From positions 1-37,530 of the forward strand of contig NZ_JAERIT010000013.1 of the NCBI RefSeq assembly GCF_017979475.1: 37,530 bases of DNA, written 5' to 3'. Of the stretch, positions 1-7,132 are shown one piece after another. Position numbers and translations under genes: made by a program. Source of the stretch: Helicobacter pullorum NCTC 12824 (GTDB taxonomy: Bacteria; Campylobacterota; Campylobacteria; Campylobacterales; Helicobacteraceae). The first letter of the stretch is position 1; each line of letters starts with the position of its first letter. The notes below the pieces were generated by a model, which did no database searches, was not told where the DNA came from, and saw only the letters and a list, made by a program, of their open reading frames with translations.

Positions 1-51
1 ATAATACTTCAACCTAGTGTTTTTGATTTCATAAAAAGAATCTTGGGCTAA
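1..51 (+). CDS. Possible 3' end of a gene cut by the window edge
   Basis: The first frame reads 16 sense codons ending in ...SVFDFIKRILG and then TAA. The residue mix is protein-like and the stop lies 31 bases from the end of the facing leftward gene, which fits a convergent pair. Nothing else can be said, because the rest lies outside the window. It could equally be a chance open frame. Confidence 0.3.
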   Translation: MILQPSVFDFIKRILG

Positions 52-82
52 GTTATGCAGTTAAGGTTCTCTTGACTACTCT

Positions 83-181
83 TTACTCTTCGTCTTTATC
101 AATATCTCTAATAGATATTAATCCAACAATAGGTATAAGAAAAATAGCCAATGCCATAAATATGGCTGTAATTGTTCCCAT
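83..181 (-). CDS. Tiny single-pass membrane protein, 32 aa
   Basis: This short frame begins MGTITAIFMALAIFL and ends in an acidic tail, SIRDIDKDEE. Residues 3-23 form one hydrophobic helix, so it is very likely an inner-membrane peptide. A good ribosome site (GGAGG, about 7 bases before the ATG) precedes it. Its ATG overlaps the stop of the upstream 72-residue frame by one base (TAATG), so the two are probably translationally coupled and work together. I do not recognise the family. Small accessory subunits of transporters or oxidases often look like this, but that is only a guess. Function unknown. Confidence 0.6.
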   Translation of the reverse strand: MGTITAIFMALAIFLIPIVGLISIRDIDKDEE

Positions 182-399
182 TATAAATCCTCCAAATCAT
201 TAATTTTTTTATTAATGCGTTTTGATACAATAAGTATCAAAACACTTAAAAGAATAATTAAAAGAATAGATAATGCTAACAACCAACTTTCTGTCTTTGC
301 ATAATTTGTAACTCCCCAGCCAATAATGGCTAAAAAAGTTGCAACAAATATGCCAAGCCAAAACTTTAAAAGATTGATTTTTTCTTTTATTTTATCTAT
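181..399 (-). CDS. Small two-helix membrane protein, 72 aa, apparent ATA start
   Basis: The frame reads (M)DKIKEKINLLKFWLG..., with two hydrophobic helices at about residues 11-30 and 39-59, then a basic and charged tail (SKRINKKINDLEDL). There is no ATG, GTG or TTG before codon 40. The ATA at 397-399 has an AGGA ribosome site just ahead of it and a perfect TATAAT -10 box 18 bases upstream, so I place the start there. Either ATA is used as a rare start or an original ATG has mutated to ATA, which would cut expression. It overlaps the next small gene by one base. Family not recognised. Confidence 0.5.
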   Translation of the reverse strand: MDKIKEKINLLKFWLGIFVATFLAIIGWGVTNYAKTESWLLALSILLIILLSVLILIVSKRINKKINDLEDL

Positions 400-416
400 T
401 TTTCCTAATTTTTACT

Positions 417-422
417 ATTATA
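417..422 (-). promoter_or_regulatory. -10 box for the small membrane-protein pair
   Basis: The leftward strand carries an exact TATAAT here. A start point about 7 bases on would leave a leader of roughly 11 bases before the ATA codon, with AGGA inside it. There is no clear -35 box, as is usual in Helicobacter promoters. Confidence 0.5.
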
Positions 423-446
423 CCAAAATTCTCTATAAACAAAAAA

Positions 447-491
447 AGCCCCCTTTTAGCAAAAAGGATAAAATCCTTTTAAAAGGAGGCT
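447..491 (-). terminator. Strong leftward hairpin terminator without an obvious gene
   Basis: AGCCCCCTTTT pairs with AAAAGGAGGCT (10 of 11), and inside it AAAAGGAT pairs with ATCCTTTT around an AAA loop. On the leftward strand the stem is followed at once by seven T, the classic intrinsic terminator form. On the rightward strand no U-run follows. No leftward protein gene ends here, so it may end a small RNA started near 530, or shield the small membrane genes from antisense reads. Confidence 0.6.
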
Positions 492-609
492 AATTAGGGA
501 GAGAACAAACAAATAATTGAATATTCCCTCAACTTAAAATTTTGTAATTGATAAGTTTTAGAAAACTTTTAAAAAACTTCGTTAAAATTCTTCTAAAAAA
601 GTTGCAAAA
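492..609. other. Intergenic stretch before the CoA-binding gene
   Basis: This is very AT-rich. A 7-bp palindrome (AAGTTTT/AAAACTT) sits at 553-568 and a TAAAAT-like box near 584 could serve the rightward gene. No good ribosome site precedes its ATG. On the leftward strand AGGGA and TCCCT could pair ahead of the terminator. No tRNA or other known RNA was recognised. Confidence 0.3.
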
Positions 610-1047
610 ATGATTAATCAAGATTTACAAATAAAACAAATTTTAGAACAATCTAAAACCATTGCTATTTTGGGGCTTTCTCCCAGTGAAGATAAGCCAA
701 GTCATAAAGTGGCAAAATATCTTTTGGAAAAAGGTTATAGAATAATCCCTATTTATCCAAAAGGTGGAGAGATTCTTGGAATGAAGGTTTATCGGAGTTT
801 GCAGGAAGTTTTTTGTGATGAATCTATCAGGCAAAACAGAGGAGTTGATATTTTGGATATTTTTCGCAAAAGTGAGGCACTTTTGGGGATAATTCAAGAG
901 ATTTCAGAGTTAGAAAACAAGCCAAAATGCGTTTGGGCACAGCTTGGGATTCAAAGGCAAGGGGCAAAAGAGGAATTGGAAGCAAAAGGGATAATGTATT
1001 TTGAAAATTTATGTATCAAATTAGAACATCAAAGGTTGTGTAAATGA
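610..1047 (+). CDS. CoA-binding Rossmann-fold protein (YccU family)
   Basis: This 145-residue protein matches the stand-alone CoA-binding family related to the N-terminal domain of succinyl-CoA synthetase alpha. The glycine-containing loop AILGLSPSEDKPSHKVAKYL lies near residue 18, and IIPIYPKG follows the second strand, as is typical. The later part (VDILDIFRKSEAL, then WAQLGIQ) also fits. It should be cytoplasmic. The real substrate or partner of the family is not established. Its stop overlaps the ATG of the threonine dehydratase gene by four bases (ATGA), so the two are co-translated. Campylobacter jejuni, as I recall, has the same pair. Confidence 0.85.
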   Translation: MINQDLQIKQILEQSKTIAILGLSPSEDKPSHKVAKYLLEKGYRIIPIYPKGGEILGMKVYRSLQEVFCDESIRQNRGVDILDIFRKSEALLGIIQEISELENKPKCVWAQLGIQRQGAKEELEAKGIMYFENLCIKLEHQRLCK

Positions 1048-2252
1048 TTGCTTTAGCAAAAATAATGGACGCAAGTCGCAGATTAAAAGGCGTGGTAGAA
1101 CATACAAAGTTGGCTTTTGCACCAAAACTTAGTGAATTAAGTCAAGCAAAAGTCTATGTCAAACAAGAGAATCTCCAAAATACCGGTTCTTTCAAGCTAA
1201 GAGGAGCCTTTAATAAAATCGCCACTCTCACTCAAGAAGAGCGGAAAAATGGGGTGATTGCTTCAAGTGCTGGGAATCATGCACAAGGTGTGGCATATAG
1301 TGCAAAGCATTATGGCATTAGAGCGGTTATTGTAATGCCAGAATCCACTCCATTGCTTAAGGTTATGGGGGTTAAGGAGCTTGGAGCAGAAGCAATTTTG
1401 CATGGAAACAATTATGATGAAGCTTACGCTTATGCTTTGGAGTATGCACAAAAGAATAATTTGCATTTTATTCACCCTTTTGCCGATGATGAGGTGATTG
1501 CAGGGCAGGGGACAATCGCATTAGAAATGATAGAAGATCAAAATAATCTAACAACTATTGTTGTTCCTATAGGTGGAGGAGGATTGATTTCTGGAATTGC
1601 TGCAGCTTATAAGCAAATGTTACCAAGTGTGAGGATAGTAGGGGTTGTCGCACAAGGTGCGCCGGGAATGTATCATTCTTTTTATAAAAAGGCAATCCAA
1701 ACCACAAAATCTGTGCGGACAATTGCCGATGGTATTGCTGTGCGTGATGTGAATGAGAGAAATTTTGATTATATTTTAGAGAGTGTAGATGAGATTGTAA
1801 TGGTGGATGATGAGGAAATCGCTAATGCAATTTTGTATTTGTTAGAAAAACAAAAATTAGTAGTAGAGGGTGCTGGGGCAGCTGCTGTGGCGGCTCTTTT
1901 GCACCATAAGTTCAAAATTGCTCAAAATGAATCTGTGGGGTTGGTTTTGAGCGGTGGAAATATTGATGTTACAATGCTTGGAGTGATTATTGAAAAAGGC
2001 TTGGTTCGCTCTCATCGCAAAATGCGTTTTAGTGTTGTTTTGATTGATAAGCCCGGAAGTTTGCAGTCTCTTAGTGATTTGCTTTCAAGATTGGGGGCAA
2101 ATATTGTAAAAATCGATTTTGATAGGACTTCCACTTCTTTGGGGTATGGCGATGCAAATGTGGTTGTGGTGATTGAAACAAAAGGCAAAGAGCATCAAGA
2201 TGAAATTCGAAGAGAATTGCATAAAGATGGCTATAAATTTGTTGAAATGTAG
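1044..2252 (+). CDS. ilvA: Threonine ammonia-lyase (threonine dehydratase)
   Basis: This enzyme deaminates L-threonine to 2-oxobutanoate, the first step toward isoleucine. It is PLP-dependent and cytoplasmic. The PLP lysine is K51 in TGSFKLRGA, the phosphate-binding glycine loop is PIGGGGLISG near residue 175, and SGGNID lies near 303. A C-terminal ACT-like domain (about 328-402, RFSVVLIDKPGSLQSL) should give allosteric control. At 402 residues it matches the shorter form with one ACT domain. The start overlaps the preceding stop. A second in-frame ATG at codon 8 is possible, since neither has a strong ribosome site. Confidence 0.93.
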   Translation: MIALAKIMDASRRLKGVVEHTKLAFAPKLSELSQAKVYVKQENLQNTGSFKLRGAFNKIATLTQEERKNGVIASSAGNHAQGVAYSAKHYGIRAVIVMPESTPLLKVMGVKELGAEAILHGNNYDEAYAYALEYAQKNNLHFIHPFADDEVIAGQGTIALEMIEDQNNLTTIVVPIGGGGLISGIAAAYKQMLPSVRIVGVVAQGAPGMYHSFYKKAIQTTKSVRTIADGIAVRDVNERNFDYILESVDEIVMVDDEEIANAILYLLEKQKLVVEGAGAAAVAALLHHKFKIAQNESVGLVLSGGNIDVTMLGVIIEKGLVRSHRKMRFSVVLIDKPGSLQSLSDLLSRLGANIVKIDFDRTSTSLGYGDANVVVVIETKGKEHQDEIRRELHKDGYKFVEM

Positions 2253-2255
2253 TTA

Positions 2256-3452
2256 ATGCTAGTAGAAAGTAGAAAAATTTATTTTTATCTATGTGTTTTA
2301 TTGATTGTAGATTTTTTGATACTTTTGTGGGTTGGCAAGAATCTAAGCATTAGCTATGATGAAGCAAGTCATTTTTTTGAACCTTTGGATTTTGGTGGCT
2401 TTCTAAGCAATTTGAGTGTTTTTTTGTTTGGGCAAAATGATATTGGACTAAGAATGCTTTTTTTGCTTTTGCATTTGTGCAATGCAGTTTTAATGTTTAT
2501 TTTTGCCAAAGGATTCTTGAAGCGTCCAAGTGATGCACTTTTTTGTGTTTTGTTGTTTTTGTTGCTACCCGGAGTGAATGCAGCTGCAATCCTTATTTCT
2601 AATAGCGGAATTATTATTTTTCTTACTTTGTTGTTGTGTATTTTGTATCAACAAACGCATAAAATTCCTTATTGGCTTTTGTTGATTATGGCTTTTGTGG
2701 ATAAAAGTTTTGCTTTGGTTTTTTTGGCATTAATTTTTTATGGGATTGCACAAAAAAATACATTTTTAGTTTTTCTTTCGTTGATATTTTTTGCGCTTAA
2801 TATGTATTTATTTGATTTAGAAATTGGAGGACACCCAGCAGGATATTTCATTGATACTAGTGGGCATTTGCTTTTGATTTTTTCACCCTTGGTTTTTTTG
2901 TATTTTTTATACGCACTTTATCGTTTTTATAACTCTAAAACAAAGCCATTGATTTGGTATATTTCTATTGTTGCATTAGGTTTTATTCTTTTTTTGTCTT
3001 TGCGTCAAAAGGTGGAAACTGAAACTTTTGCACCATTATTGATAGTGGGGATTCCTTTGATGGTGAGTTTGTATTTTTCGGGGCTTAGAGTGAGATTACC
3101 TGAGTTTAAATCGCGTTATAAAATACCTTTTGGGATAACTTTGTTGGTTTTATTGGCAATGGTTTTGGTTTTGCTATTTTCTAAGCCCTTATTTGCATTA
3201 TTTAGCAGCAATCAAGAAGAATATTTTGCATACCGCCATTATTTGGCAAAAGAATTGGCTCAAAATCTAAAAGAGCAGAATATTTTTCAAGTCAATACAA
3301 ATGAAAGAATGCAAAAGCGTTTAAGGTTTTATGGAATCAATCAAGGTGGAAATGTCAAGATTACTACTCATTTTGTAAAAAATGCAAAAGAGATTCCTAT
3401 TTTTTATTATGGCAAAAAGGTTGCAGTGTTTTATGTCCAAAAAAGCCTTTAG
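2256..3452 (+). CDS. Multi-pass membrane protein, GT-C/ArnT-like glycosyltransferase fold
   Basis: The 398-residue protein has about ten hydrophobic helices and a short soluble C-terminal part (about 325-398). After the first helix comes SISYDEASHFFE. An Asp-Glu in this first outer loop (D35, E36) is the hallmark of GT-C transferases of the GT39/GT83 type, which move sugars from lipid carriers. That suggests transfer to protein or lipid at the outer face of the inner membrane, but the substrate cannot be read. Campylobacter has a membrane protein in a similar place near ilvA. It starts 3 bases after ilvA and overlaps the pseudopilin start by 20 bases. Confidence 0.6.
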   Translation: MLVESRKIYFYLCVLLIVDFLILLWVGKNLSISYDEASHFFEPLDFGGFLSNLSVFLFGQNDIGLRMLFLLLHLCNAVLMFIFAKGFLKRPSDALFCVLLFLLLPGVNAAAILISNSGIIIFLTLLLCILYQQTHKIPYWLLLIMAFVDKSFALVFLALIFYGIAQKNTFLVFLSLIFFALNMYLFDLEIGGHPAGYFIDTSGHLLLIFSPLVFLYFLYALYRFYNSKTKPLIWYISIVALGFILFLSLRQKVETETFAPLLIVGIPLMVSLYFSGLRVRLPEFKSRYKIPFGITLLVLLAMVLVLLFSKPLFALFSSNQEEYFAYRHYLAKELAQNLKEQNIFQVNTNERMQKRLRFYGINQGGNVKITTHFVKNAKEIPIFYYGKKVAVFYVQKSL

Positions 3453-4107
3453 CTTATTTGAAATTTTACTTGTTTTGGCAATTATTGGGATTTTGGGTGC
3501 AGTTGGCTATGTGATTTATCCACAATCTTTATTAAATCTTGCACAAGAGCAGATTGTGAATCATCTAAATTACACGCGTTTTTTGGCACTCAATTCTTCT
3601 AAGCAAATTACGCAAAATGCTTTTTGTCAAAGTGATTTTTGTCAAGAAGAGAGAGAAAGATACCAAGAGAGTTTTTGGAGATTGCAGTTTGCTGATTTGA
3701 AAAATATTGGTTGGGCTTATTCTGTTTTTAGCGATAGTGCAAGGAGCTCTAAGACAAAAAATTTTGATGATAGACCTATGGATTCTTTTGAAGTTGCTAG
3801 GGATTCTATGAGTGGAAAATATTTGAGTGTTTATACTTATAATAATACCAAATTTGCAAATGGTTTAAGGGAGGGTGATTTATCTATATCTAAGCGGTAT
3901 GGAGTGAGTAAGGTGCAAATGTATGGAGGATGCGGAAAGCAAAATGGAGGAAGAATACTTTTTGATGATTTGGGGTTTGTAAGATGTAAAAAATCGGGAG
4001 AAAAGGTAAGTTATCCAGATAGCGAGGTAATTTTGGAATTAATGGATAATTTTGGTGCATCGGTGAGAATTTGTATTTCTGAAAATGGTTTGGTTGAAAA
4101 GCGTTAA
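3433..4107 (+). CDS. Pseudopilin-like protein with prepilin N-terminus
   Basis: The start at MSKKAFSLFEILLVL gives a short basic leader followed by the type IV prepilin motif: cleavage before Phe6, with Glu at +5, then a hydrophobic helix to about residue 31. Longer in-frame starts exist upstream but would spoil the short leader. The residue before the cut is Ala where Gly is normal, so processing may be slow. The remaining 190 residues form a polar, Cys-containing domain (CQSDFC; later GGCGKQ and RICI). No other pilus or type II secretion genes are nearby. It overlaps the membrane transferase gene by 20 bases, so the pair is likely one transcript. Exact role unknown. Confidence 0.65.
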   Translation: MSKKAFSLFEILLVLAIIGILGAVGYVIYPQSLLNLAQEQIVNHLNYTRFLALNSSKQITQNAFCQSDFCQEERERYQESFWRLQFADLKNIGWAYSVFSDSARSSKTKNFDDRPMDSFEVARDSMSGKYLSVYTYNNTKFANGLREGDLSISKRYGVSKVQMYGGCGKQNGGRILFDDLGFVRCKKSGEKVSYPDSEVILELMDNFGASVRICISENGLVEKR

Positions 4108-4121
4108 ATTAAATAAAATTA

Positions 4122-4130
4122 TGTTACAAT
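4122..4130 (+). promoter_or_regulatory. Extended -10 promoter for ksgA
   Basis: TGTTACAAT gives a TGn extended -10 with TACAAT. A start of transcription near 4137 would place AAGG (4146-4149) in a short leader, which fits translation beginning near 4158 and not at the later GTG. Confidence 0.45.
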
Positions 4131-4157
4131 AAAAAAATATTTTTTAAGGTTTGAAAT

Positions 4158-4955
4158 ATCAAAACAATTGATAAAAATAGACTTGCAAAAAAGCATTTTG
4201 GACAGAATTTTTTACAAGATGAGAATGTGTTATTGCAGATTGTCCAATCCATTCCCAAAGAGGCTCTTGATTTGGAGCTTATTGAGATTGGGGCTGGCTT
4301 AGGTGATCTAACAAATAAGCTTTTAGGCTTAGGGAATATCACTGCTTATGAGGTCGATGAGGAATTGCTACCTTATTTGAAAGAGCGTTTTAAAAAAGCC
4401 CTTGAGAGTAAGCAATTGGAACTTAAAATTGGCGATGTAATGGAAATTTGGAAGGGAAATAGTTTGCGGGATAAGCCTTATTTTCTTATTTCAAATTTGC
4501 CTTATTATATTGCAACATTGTTGGTAATAAAAGCCATTAAAGATCCTTTGTGTAAGGGCTGTGTCGTGATGACACAAAAAGAAGTTGCTTTAAAATTTTG
4601 TGCTAGTGAGAATCAAAGTGATTTTAGTGCTTTGAGTGTTTTAACACAGAGTGTTGGGGAGGCAAAATTGCTTTTTGAAGTCCCACCAGTTGCCTTTGTG
4701 CCACAGCCAAAAGTAACTTCTGCGGTATTTTTGATACAAAAGAATCAAATATTGCCAAGCGATTTTTTGGAGGCATTAGAGGGATTGCTAAAGATTTCTT
4801 TTAACGCCCCAAGAAAAACGATTTTTAATAATCTTTCTAAAAACTATTCCAAACAAAAAGTTTTGGAAGTTTTAGAAGATTTGCAAATAACGCCCAATAA
4901 AAGACCTCATGAGATTGATACTGCCACTTATCACCGACTTTTGAAAATTTTATAA
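4158..4955 (+). CDS. ksgA: 16S rRNA dimethyladenosine transferase; non-AUG start
   Basis: KsgA dimethylates two adjacent adenosines near the 3' end of 16S rRNA, using SAM, during small-subunit maturation. The family's N-terminal signature KKHFGQNFLQDE is encoded at 4188-4223. Next come the SAM motif EIGAGLGDLT, the acidic YEVDEEL and the catalytic NLPYYIA. The first standard start in frame is GTG at 4225-4229 context (codon at 4227), which would delete the signature. Upstream, the frame is open to a TGA at 4152 and holds only ATC (4158) and ATT (4167). ATC lies 8 bases after AAGG, so I choose it (265 residues, normal length). The gene sits 13 bases before rnj. Confidence 0.85.
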   Translation: MKTIDKNRLAKKHFGQNFLQDENVLLQIVQSIPKEALDLELIEIGAGLGDLTNKLLGLGNITAYEVDEELLPYLKERFKKALESKQLELKIGDVMEIWKGNSLRDKPYFLISNLPYYIATLLVIKAIKDPLCKGCVVMTQKEVALKFCASENQSDFSALSVLTQSVGEAKLLFEVPPVAFVPQPKVTSAVFLIQKNQILPSDFLEALEGLLKISFNAPRKTIFNNLSKNYSKQKVLEVLEDLQITPNKRPHEIDTATYHRLLKIL

Positions 4956-4968
4956 AAGGCGGATTGTC

Positions 4969-6945
4969 ATGGAAGAAAAAGAAACGCAAAATAATACACA
5001 AAATACAAATTCACAAAAAGAGCCAAATAAAAGGCGTTTTAAACCACGAAACCAACAAGATAGAACAAGAGAAGAAAAACAAGGGCAAGAGGGACAAAGT
5101 CGCAATCACTATAGGCACAAAAAATCTCAAAATAATTCTGGACAAAATGGAGAAAAATTCCACAATAGAAATGGCGGAAATAGAGAGGTCAATCAATCTA
5201 ATTTGGAATTAAGAAAAGCTGTTGAAGTGAATGCAAAAGTCCATCAAAATTCTTTGACTACACACTCTCAAGTGCAATTTAATCCAAATGGAAAGGTAAG
5301 AATCACTCCTATTGGCGGGCTTGGTGAAATTGGCGGAAATATGACGGTGATTGAAACTCAAAATTCTGCAATTATTATTGATGCAGGAATGAGTTTCCCT
5401 GATGGCGATATGCACGGGATAGATATTTTGGTGCCAGATTTTAGCTATCTTGAAGTGATAAAAGACAAAATTGCAGGGATTGTGATTACCCATGCACATG
5501 AGGATCATATTGGTGCGATGCCTTATTTGTTTAAAAAATATCAATTTCCTATTTATGGGACTCCGCTTCCTTTGGGATTGATTGGTTCTAAATTTGATGA
5601 GCATGGTTTGAAAAAATATCGCTCGCTTTTTCGCGCAGTAGAAAAAAGAAAGCCCATTAGAATTGGTGAATTTGAGATTGAATGGATACACATTACTCAT
5701 TCAATCGTAGATTCTAGTGCATTGGCTATCAAAACAGAGGCTGGAGTGATATTCCACACAGGTGATTTTAAAATCGATCATACACCCATTGATGGTTATC
5801 CAACAGATTTGAATCGAATCGCATATTATGGAGAACAAGGCGTTTTATTGCTGCTTAGCGATTCTACAAACTCCCATAAAGCAGGATATACTCCTAGTGA
5901 GGCAAGCGTTGGACCCGCATTTGATATGTTGTTTTCGAGGGCTAAGGGGCGTGTGATTATGAGTACTTTTAGCTCTAATATCCATCGTGTTTATCAAGCA
6001 ATCCAGTATGGATTGAAATATGGTAGAAAAATCTCTGTAATTGGACGCTCTATGGAGAAAAATTTGGAAATTGCAAGGACTTTGGGTTATATAGATTTGC
6101 CACAAAATATTTTTATTGAAGCACACGAAGTGGCAAAATATGCCGATGAAGAAGTTTTGATTGTCACAACAGGTAGCCAAGGGGAGACAATGAGCGCCCT
6201 TTATCGTATGGCAACTGATGAACATAGACATATTAAAATCAAGCCAAGCGATATTGTGATACTTTCAGCAAAAGCGATTCCGGGTAATGAAGGTTCTGTT
6301 TCAAATATTTTGAATTTTATTAATAAAGCTGGTGCAAAAGTGTATTATCAAGATTTTAGTGAGATTCATACAAGTGGGCATGCTGCACAAGAAGAGCAAA
6401 AGTTGATGTTAAGACTTGTGAAGCCAAAATTCTTCTTGCCTGTGCATGGAGAGTATAATCATATTTTAAAACACAAAGAAACAGCCATTTCTTGTGGGGT
6501 TGATGAAAAAAATATTTATCTTATGGAAGATGGTGATCAAATAGAAATCGCACACAATTATTTACGCAAAGTAAGAAGTGTGAAAACTGGTAAAATCTAT
6601 ATTGATAATCAAATCAATGCATTTGTTGCAAATGATGTGGTGCTAGATAGGCAGAATCTTGCTGAAAATGGTATAGTGATTGTAGTCGTCCAAATAGATA
6701 AGGCAAAGAATGCAGTCATCGGTAAGCCAAGAATACAAACAATGGGAATTATTGCAAATAAAGATATTTTGAGCTTTAATAAAGAAATTGAGGAGTTTTT
6801 CTCACTTTTTGTTAAAAATTGCAAAAAAGAACTTTATAGCAGTCAAAAAGCTATGGAAAACGAGATTCGCAATGCTTTAAGAAAGCTGATGTTTAAAAAA
6901 ACCAAGCGTTATCCTACTATTATGCCTAATGTGATTTTTAGCTAG
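4969..6945 (+). CDS. rnj: Ribonuclease J
   Basis: RNase J is the main mRNA-decay nuclease of Helicobacter (endo- and 5'-3' exonuclease) and in H. pylori works with the helicase RhpA. This 658-residue protein has a metallo-beta-lactamase core with the zinc motif HAHEDHIGAMPYL at about 175, FHTGDFKID, and the beta-CASP part with VTTGSQGE and LPVHGEYNH. The first 105 or so residues are polar, rich in K, N, Q and R and probably disordered; this extension is typical of the Helicobacter enzyme. An overlapping frame from 4964 is a shadow of this extension. It follows ksgA closely, so rRNA maturation and RNA decay genes are probably co-transcribed. Confidence 0.93.
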   Translation: MEEKETQNNTQNTNSQKEPNKRRFKPRNQQDRTREEKQGQEGQSRNHYRHKKSQNNSGQNGEKFHNRNGGNREVNQSNLELRKAVEVNAKVHQNSLTTHSQVQFNPNGKVRITPIGGLGEIGGNMTVIETQNSAIIIDAGMSFPDGDMHGIDILVPDFSYLEVIKDKIAGIVITHAHEDHIGAMPYLFKKYQFPIYGTPLPLGLIGSKFDEHGLKKYRSLFRAVEKRKPIRIGEFEIEWIHITHSIVDSSALAIKTEAGVIFHTGDFKIDHTPIDGYPTDLNRIAYYGEQGVLLLLSDSTNSHKAGYTPSEASVGPAFDMLFSRAKGRVIMSTFSSNIHRVYQAIQYGLKYGRKISVIGRSMEKNLEIARTLGYIDLPQNIFIEAHEVAKYADEEVLIVTTGSQGETMSALYRMATDEHRHIKIKPSDIVILSAKAIPGNEGSVSNILNFINKAGAKVYYQDFSEIHTSGHAAQEEQKLMLRLVKPKFFLPVHGEYNHILKHKETAISCGVDEKNIYLMEDGDQIEIAHNYLRKVRSVKTGKIYIDNQINAFVANDVVLDRQNLAENGIVIVVVQIDKAKNAVIGKPRIQTMGIIANKDILSFNKEIEEFFSLFVKNCKKELYSSQKAMENEIRNALRKLMFKKTKRYPTIMPNVIFS

Positions 6946-6961
6946 AATCTTGGAGATTCTA
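6943..6961 (+). terminator. Small hairpin at the end of rnj
   Basis: TAGAATCT and AGATTCTA flank a 3-base loop, and the left arm overlaps the rnj stop codon. No T-run follows, so it would be a weak terminator or a 3' stabiliser. Another TAGAATC follows after two bases. The same inverted pair occurs after rpoZ. Confidence 0.35.
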
Positions 6962-7012
6962 GACTAGAATCCTAAACTTCTATTCTCTTGGTATTGAAAA
7001 ATAAAATAATAT

Positions 7013-7120
7013 TAAATAATAATTAAATTACTCCATATAATAATATTAAATGGCTTTCATTATCATTTTTATTATTTTTTAAGTCAATAATAAATAAAAT
7101 CCATTCTTATTATTATTTTA
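7013..7120 (+). promoter_or_regulatory. Probable Fur-controlled promoter region
   Basis: The stretch is built of AT-rich sites such as TAATAATTAAATTA, TATAATAATATTAAAT and TTTCATTATCATTTTTATTA, and TTATTATTATTTTA just before the ribosome site. These resemble both the classic Fur box (GATAATGATAATC) and the H. pylori box (TAATAAT-n-ATTATTA), but none is a perfect copy. Position in front of a TonB-dependent receptor makes iron control likely. Individual operators cannot be resolved by eye in DNA this AT-rich. Confidence 0.45.
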
Positions 7121-7132
7121 GGAGTGTTATTA

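Noticed and set aside
3382-3432. Longer start for the pseudopilin
   Set aside because: It would add 17 residues ahead of a short prepilin leader, which must be brief and basic. The later ATG gives a standard leader.
4227-4955. ksgA beginning at the GTG at 4227
   Set aside because: This would remove the KKHFGQNFL motif that is part of the SAM and RNA site, although it is encoded just upstream in the same frame.
5209-5700. Leftward 163-codon frame inside rnj
   Set aside because: It lies opposite the conserved RNase J metallo-lactamase region, has odd composition and no ribosome site.
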